Assembly (NCBI RefSeq): GCF_000499385.1
Contig: NW_013655200.1
Location: 69,533 to 133,532, forward strand
Source: Eimeria necatrix
Taxonomy: Eukaryota; Apicomplexa; Conoidasida; Eucoccidiorida; Eimeriidae
Direction: 5' to 3'
Length of the DNA: 64,000 bases
Shown here: positions 57,661 to 64,000 of the stretch, in pieces
Layout: each line of letters opens with the position of its first letter
Position numbering within the stretch: position 1 is the stretch's first letter
Notes under the pieces: generated by a model
The model's input: only the letters and a program-made list of their open reading frames with translations
Told to the model about the DNA's origin: nothing
Databases searched by the model: none
Made by a program: the position numbers and the translations under genes

Positions 57661-60600
57661 ATGGCACAAGCAACAGAAAATGGAACAGTTGAAGCTCAAA
57701 GAGCTTTCCACTCCAAGCCATCCTCTCCGCTTTCTTGTGGGTGGGTTGATGCTGCTGAAGTGGCAGCAGCAGCAACCAGATCCAGCAGCAGCAACGGCGA
57801 CCAAAGCAGCTCCTGCTGCTTCTGCTTCGCTCAGAAAAAGAGGACAGGGAATGCGGATTTGTCAAGGGAGGCAGTGAGAAGAGGAGAGGAACTGGCAGAT
57901 AGGCACACCGGCAAGAGCACAAGGAGCGACAGCAGCAGCAGCGCTGCGTGCGGCTGTTGCAAATGCAGCCCCCGCTGCAGCAGCAGCAATAGGGCCGACA
58001 GAATCAGCAGAAGCCAAGAAACATCTGCTGCAGGGGCATCCCGGAGCCGTCTAGAACAAAGACAAAAGAGTGGGGAAAATGGGGAGACACACCAACCTCA
58101 GGACAACAACAGCAGCAGTGCTGACAGCAGCAACAGCAGCAGTGCTGACAACAGCAACAACAGCAGCGCTGACAGCTGCAACAGCAGTGCTAATAGCAGC
58201 AACGGCAGTGCTGACAGCAGCACCAGCGGCAGTACTAGTAGTGGAAGCCATAGGTTGGAGGTGACATCTCTGGAACCAGGCTCAAGGATTTTTCTACTTG
58301 TGCTGCTGCTGCAGCTTTGTGTTGTCCTCTCCTTAACTCCTGCTGCCATCAGTCTTCGCATGCAGCTTATCTGCTGCGCTTCTGTTGCCGCGTTTGTTGC
58401 TGCTGATCGACTCATGCCTCTCTTTGCGAGGAAGCTGCTTGAGTGCGGTGAGCATTCATGACGTCGTGTACTTGCTGCTGCTGTTGCTACTGCTGCTGCG
58501 GCTGCTGTTGCTGCTGCCAGGGTTGCTGTTCATGTTGATGCTGTTCTTTCGGCTGCCGCTGCTGCTCCTTCTGCCGTTTCTCTTCTGTCTGCTGCCATTG
58601 GTTCTGTCATTATTATTAATGCTGCTCGTGGTTTTACTGCCGCGACTGCTGCTCATGTTGATCTTGTCTGGTGTGTAGATGCTGTGCATACGCGGCCGCT
58701 GTTGTGTTCTCCGTGCTTCTTGTTCATTGAATTCATTGCTTGCGAGTTTCAGGAACACAAAGAAGCACTTTCTATTGCTGCTGCTGCCGCGCTGCTGCTG
58801 CAGGCTTTGCAGGTCGCGACCTGCACAAGCCATCTCCCTCTCCTCTTGTTCCTGAGGCAGGTGGCCTCTGCTGCATCTTTTGCTTTCTCGCGGCTGCCAC
58901 TGCAGGACAGCTGCTGCTGGATAGGCGTCATCTTCAAGTGCGCGTTGCTGCTGCTGCTGCTGCTTTTGCTTCTGCAGTTACCAGCTCTTGTAAATCTGCT
59001 GCTACTGCGCCTGCTTCTGCTCCTTCTGCGTCTTTCGTCTCCTGTCGGTTATTAGTTATGTCTCAGCTGTTACTTCCGTGTTGGTGCAGCTTGCAGTAAT
59101 AGCGCTCTTCTGCAGCTAAAGTTTCTATGGACGTGTGTGTGCAGCTGGTGGAGTATCCGGCTGCACTGCTGGGGGCGACCTGGATGGGTTTTCTGGGTTT
59201 TGTTGATGATGCTTTGGCTCTACCGTGGCGCTTGAAACTACTGCTGCCATTGCTTGCAGCATCTCCAATAGTTGCTGCTTACAGTGGCAGCACTACCGTT
59301 GTGCTACCTTGCCGGGTGTATACGCTTCTCCGGGACGCGTGGACTGGTGTTGCTGTTGCTGCTGCGCCTGCTGCAGCGAATGTTGCTGCAGCTGTTGAGC
59401 TGCCCATTAAACATCTTGTAGGGGCTTTGCTGCTGCTCATGCAGCAGCTCTGTCAGTGGGAGCTGCAACTGCGGCAGATCCACTCTAAGTTGCTTTCCTC
59501 AATTCCAGCGGCAGCAGCTGCTGCTGCTGCTTCTGCTGCGAGATGCGCTTCATTGGGCCTGCAGCAGCTGTCAGATCTATTGGTGAGTTTTGCCGGCTGC
59601 TTTGCTTCGGTGCTGCTCTGCAGTTTCTTCGCTTCTCAGGCGCTGCGTCTGCATGCTTGAATGCAACTTAAATCCGCCATTCTTGTGTGGGCTGCTTGCC
59701 ATTCTGCAGTTTGGTCAGATCTATTTTAGCATATTTCTTTCCGTAAGTATAAGGTGCATCTGCGCCTTCTCCCCTGTAGCTCTGCCTTGAAGAGATAACT
59801 CTTGTGTGACTTGCAGTTACTGCTGCAGCACAACGTCCTTCATCTTCTACCCTCTGAACCGAAACTTCTGACCAGCAGCAGTAGTGGCAGCTGCAGCAGC
59901 GGTTTCTGGGTGCTGGTTGACGTGAGAGAGCTGTACTATGTTTACATGACACTTCTAACTATCTTCTGTACAAACGCAATAAATATTTATGCAGGTGAGC
60001 TTTTGCAACGGGAGCAGCAGAAGCAGCAGCAGCACAAATGAAAACGAAAGCAGCCGCTATCATACTATTTGCAGTACAAACAGCAGCTGCAGCAGCGACA
60101 ACGCGGATTAAAGCAAGAACATCAGCGGGAACCGCAGTAACAGCAGCAGCACAAAGAGCAAATGAACAATGTCTGTATAATGTCTTCTATGATTTTAGGG
60201 ATAAATGGATTGGAGGTGGGACAATCGGTCGTCATTGCTTCATTTGTTTGCATTCACAACGTCATTGTAAGCGCGCTTCTTGGCATTTACATGTGCTGTT
60301 TTTCCTTCACCATTCTTTTAAAATCGCTTTATCAGTGCTTCGTGTTGCATCTTGTAGATGAAGTGGCAAACGCTGTTGGTCGTTTTGCTGCCGCAACAAC
60401 TCACCACATGTGTTGCAGCAATCCATTCTGCCTGCGCAGCAGCCCAGATTTGCTGAAGCAGCTGAATTGTAGCTGTTCTCATTTGGCTGCCCATGAGTCT
60501 ACACAAAAATTCATAACGCATCAGATTTGGGAGTAAATCCTCTCTTTTGGCTTGCATGTCATTTGCTGCGGGCTTTGCGGCGAGAACTTTTTCCTTTTGT

Positions 60601-62238
60601 TGCCGCTAGTGTTGCCGTATTGTTGCTTCTGCCGCTGCTTCCTTTCCAGGAACTGAGCTCCCACTTCGGCTCGGTGGATGCAGCCAAGGTGGTATTGGCG
60701 CAGCAGGTAATGCCGAGAAGCTGGCGATACTCCCTTTGCAGCGAGTGGGCCCTTAGTTGTCCTCTCTACATTTCGTTGTATTTACAATGGTGTGTTGCTT
60801 TGCAGCATTTTTTCTCCTTAGTTCTTTGCCTGCCATTCCTCGCCACCTCGCTGGCGCTGCTGAAACATAACTGGTAACCTAGATACTATCGTTTCTGCTG
60901 CTGCTTTTGCTGCTGCTGCTGCTGCTGCTGTTGTTGCAGCTGCTCTCGCTGGATCTGCTGTAAGTACCAATGCTGCATTAGTGTCCCTGTTCATCGAGCT
61001 TTATCAGTCTTTTGGGTGCTGCTGCTGTAGCAGTTCACGTTATCTCGTGCCGAAACTGTGCGGGTGCGCTATGTTTGTAGGTATCCATCGCGCGTCTTCG
61101 TAGGAGATACATATACTTGCTTTGCGGTAAGTAATTTAAAGGGTTTAAGGCTGAGGGATCCAGCGATAGCCCTTTGCTTTTGGGACTTCTAAGTAATAAG
61201 ACAATGACTATGGCAAGTCCGCCGTTTATGCACTCTTCACTCATCTTCAAATAAGAAAGACTCTGATTTGGAGGGCCAAGTGCTCAAGCTTTGCATTGTA
61301 AAGCTAACTTCTTTTGTTGCAGGGCGTAGTTTTGGCTGCTGCCGGGATTTTAGGCCATTTTTCTAAGACTTTGCTGCTATTTTTTATCCCCCAATTTCTG
61401 AATTTTTTTATTTCTCTCCCTCAGGTGAGACTTGTGTAGCTGCTATCACGGAAGAAAGCCCAAATAAACACAATATTTCTCTGTACACTCCTTTGTATAA
61501 TTGCAAACTAGCGATTGGCTTTGTTAATTGGTGGTTGATACGCTGGTTTTCTTCAATTTCGTACACCGGCTCCATGAGGCGAAGAAAAACAAGGAACGGA
61601 CACAGACGAGCTGTTTCTCAGCTGCATTTGTATATAATTGAAGATTCGCCTCCACATATGCGCGTTAACACTTACTTGACACAGTTGCAGTTGATTTTAT
61701 GAGTCATTTGATAGGGTTTCCTATCTCTGTGTGCTGCTTCGCAGCTCCTCGGCTTCGTTCCGTGCCCTCGTCATCGTACTCCCAAGTAAGATTTCTTGGT
61801 ATAGCTGTCTTGTTTGTTGCACTATTTACGCAGCACGGACAACTTTTATTTCTTTTTACTGTAAACGCTGCATAAAACGTAATTATGTGATCCACAAAGC
61901 AATGGTAAAAGAAAATGCTGTGTTTGTGTATCCTCAGGTACATCCCCGAGTTGGGGCTGTTGGCGCCCTCGCCGAACTTCACGTTGATAAACCTTGTTTT
62001 ATGGGTGAGCCACTCATTTTTGAATTTTTCAGATACTCATTTTATGTGTAATGTAATGATTTAAAGCTTTCCTGTACATCTGGACGTTTTGCTAATTTTC
62101 TTGCTGCTGCTACTGCAGATCTTTGGCCCAATGACGGAGCAGCGGCTTCTCTGTATTCTGTTGTTGCTGCAAGCCGCGTGCTGCGCCATGGGCCTGCTCC
62201 TGCGCTACTACGTTTGCACGTTTTTGCTCTTTGCCTGA
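57661..62238 (+). CDS. ALG7: UDP-GlcNAc:dolichyl-phosphate GlcNAc-1-P transferase
   Basis: Makes GlcNAc-PP-dolichol, the first step of N-glycan precursor synthesis, in the ER membrane (tunicamycin target; DPAGT1 in animals). Exons: 57661-58447, 58804-58937, 59145-59582, 59817-59994, 60199-60266, 60650-60706, 60806-60873, 61081-61126, 61323-61424, 61745-61785, 61938-62004, 62119-62238; all phases agree, 701 residues. Family blocks: GRDLHKP (CGQDLNKT in animals), [20 protein letters not shown] with the catalytic Asp pair, [20 protein letters not shown] then [55 protein letters not shown] and FTLINLVLW. The enzyme is normally about 400 residues. The excess is a Ser/Asn/Cys-rich N-terminus of some 215 residues and an Ala-rich insert between LLLP and ELYYVYM. 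The ATG at 57,661 (AAAATGG) is the first in a frame that is open further upstream, so the start is uncertain. Confidence 0.95.
58108..58245 (+). repeat. AGC/AAC repeat encoding Ser/Asn tract in ALG7 N-terminus
   Basis: Imperfect repeat of an AACAGCAGCAGTGCTGAC-like unit giving NSSSADSS and variants, placed before the first membrane segment of ALG7. Confidence 0.8.
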
Positions 62239-64000
62239 ATTTACGGGCAGGAGAGATCCCCAAGGACAAGGGGAGTAATGAATAAGTGCGGCATTTCACT
62301 TTTATTTCTATTGTAGATCAACGTAACTGCAAAGAAAGGAGTGTGCTGTCTTGATGTCCCCACAGAAAGACACGAGGATGTCCACTGGAGCGCTCATATT
62401 CATGCACTTTCAAGTTCAGCTTGTCGCAAGCAAAGCAGCACCGACAGTCTGCTCCGCTGTCAAGGCACATTCAGCCCTCTGTGGAGTGGGCGCATTCGCC
62501 CACATAGCACATTAACTGTTGGGATTTAACCATTCTAGCTATTTAGGGATGCTTCAAATGCGTGTCTAAGGCCATGTAAGTACAGACACCAAGTAGGTAA
62601 ATACAAAGAAAGCCGGCACGCTTGGAGATGCGCACTTGTATATGGGCGTACGTCAGAGCTACAGCACAGTTGCTGTCGCCTGGAGAGAGTCAGACGTACT
62701 TGAATAAAGCGAACATTCTATTTTCTGGACGTTTTTTAGTCTACTTTGTCAAGGTGTGTCAGCCTCTGTCCTACCTGTTCATCTACATGATTTATTGTCT
62801 TAGGATGCGCAGACAACGGCTCCACTTTCTCCACCTTAAATCTGTAATTTTACGCTATTCCAGCGTAGATTGGTGCTGTGATTTGTGTTGAGCTTACAAT
62901 TTAGCTGAGTGCAGTTTCGCTTCCCCTAGTTCGATAACAACAGAGCCACTCCAGTATCCTGTGGGCTAGTTGCAACAAGACGTTGAGTGTCGCAGGTTTG
63001 AGAATACTTCTTATATGCGACACTCCACTAAAAAGATCTTTTCCACTTGTGGCTAGAAGATGATGCCGCATGTAGCGACGCCCTCAGGTCTAGGCCACTC
63101 ACGAAAGACAAGACATGGCTGCAAATGGGGGTCTGTTTTGTCAAACAATGTAGAAGAGAAAACAGCGTAAGGACCTCCCACAGGACTAGACCTGCACTTG
63201 AGGCTAGCGGGTCTGCGTAGATTTAAATAACAATCGATGGCAATGGACTAGACCACAGTTCATGGGCCCCCTATGAATTGAAGCTTATAATGCCTGTATT
63301 TGCGCTAATTGTAACTGAAAAAACCACCGAATTGATGTGGTGGGACACTCGCGGTCACTTCCTGCAATGACACCTACATAGAGTTATACAGCGGACCTGC
63401 GCATGTTCATCATGCAACTCTTTACTCCTCAAGCACTGTCTCCCTTCACTTTTGTTTCTGCTTAGAAAGGGGAACAAAACTAGAGGTCTCCATAGATGTG
63501 TCTGAGGGTAATGGTCACGGAGGTTTGCGTTGCTCTAAAATCCATTTCAGGGAGAGACGAAAGCAATGTAGTTGATCGGCAGATTAGCACCACAATCTGT
63601 GCCTTTGATAAATGCTGAGCAGTGTTTGATACTTGGAGAAGCTGAAAAGAAGAGATCCAGCTGAGAAGCTCCCCAGGCAGAACTAACTGCCTAACACAGG
63701 CTATGTTCTAGGCTCCAGGACGATGGTGTAGCGGTAACAGTAGTCGGCAACAGAGTTATAAACGGAACACGGGCAGCTGCAGGCGAGACCAAAATCTAGG
63801 ACTACCATAATCTATATTGCAGTGAAAACTACCGAAAACTGAGAAGGCACACAACGGCGCTTCCAAGGGAGCGACTTCGCGCAGCGCATTTTGTTACTCT
63901 CGTTGTTGTGCATGCGTTTTGCATGCATGAGCATCTGGCTAGGTGGAAAGGATTTAGATTTCTCAAGTATGGTGCACCTTTTAGGAGATCAACGCAAAAA
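62239..64000. other. Right end of window, no gene recognised
   Basis: 1.76 kb after the ALG7 stop. Open frames are short, on both strands, without resemblance to known proteins. CAG content is low. It may hold the ALG7 3' UTR and the edge of a neighbouring gene. Confidence 0.5.

Noticed and set aside
63722..63775. tRNA-like TAGCGGTA segment
   Set aside because: It resembles a D-arm only; there is no TTCRA T-loop or acceptor stem in the following sequence.

Overview
The window looks like nuclear DNA of a coccidian apicomplexan, most likely Eimeria or a close relative. The protein-coding genes are broken by many GT..AG introns. CAG/CTG trinucleotide runs are pervasive and become poly-Gln, poly-Ala or poly-Ser inside otherwise normal proteins. 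AAACCCT-like fragments are scattered in introns. The recognisable genes fit a plastid-bearing protist: a plant-type (plastid) glycerol-3-phosphate acyltransferase, a class I iron-sulfur fumarase with a mitochondrial-type leader, an ER SIL1-like exchange factor and the first enzyme of dolichol-linked N-glycan synthesis. I saw no rRNA, tRNA, mobile element or CRISPR array.

Layout. (1) 1-3,223, +: apicoplast-type acyltransferase (ATS1-like), 5' end cut by the window. (2) 5,296-9,231, -: SIL1-like armadillo protein with a signal sequence and a poly-Gln tail. (3) 12,146-16,143, -: complete eight-exon class I fumarate hydratase. (4) 16,872-18,201, +: small charged protein of unknown function, divergent from the fumarase. 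(5) 19,655-30,545, +: about 2,795-residue IQ-motif protein built from about eight diverged copies of a 140-155 residue module. (6) 31,862-39,200, +: 23-exon secreted or signal-anchored protein of unknown family, almost all introns in phase 1. (7) 41,316-39,658, -: MGC-starting (probably acylated) protein with a C-terminal membrane segment. (8) 41,925-42,373, +: doubtful 48-residue gene. (9) 44,035-42,734, -: acidic protein with a helical tail. (10) 50,530-44,194, -: SNF2-family ATPase with a very large Ala/Gln-rich N-terminus. (11) 51,882-50,715, -: tentative small gene. (12) 56,317-52,109, -: intronless 1,402-residue Ser-rich protein. (13) 57,661-62,238, +: twelve-exon ALG7/DPAGT1. 62,239-64,000 shows no gene I can support.

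Most exon structures were assembled by eye: splice sites were accepted only where donor, acceptor and reading-frame phase agreed and, where possible, the joined protein matched a known family. The genes do not form a pathway cluster. They sample separate compartments: plastid lipid synthesis, mitochondrial carbon metabolism, ER folding and N-glycosylation, chromatin, and parasite-specific surface or secretory functions. Repeat-rich stretches (about 5.2-5.8, 16.9-17.5, 46-56 and 57.4-59.6 kb) alternate with repeat-poor stretches (about 9-16, 18-24 and 30-44 kb).
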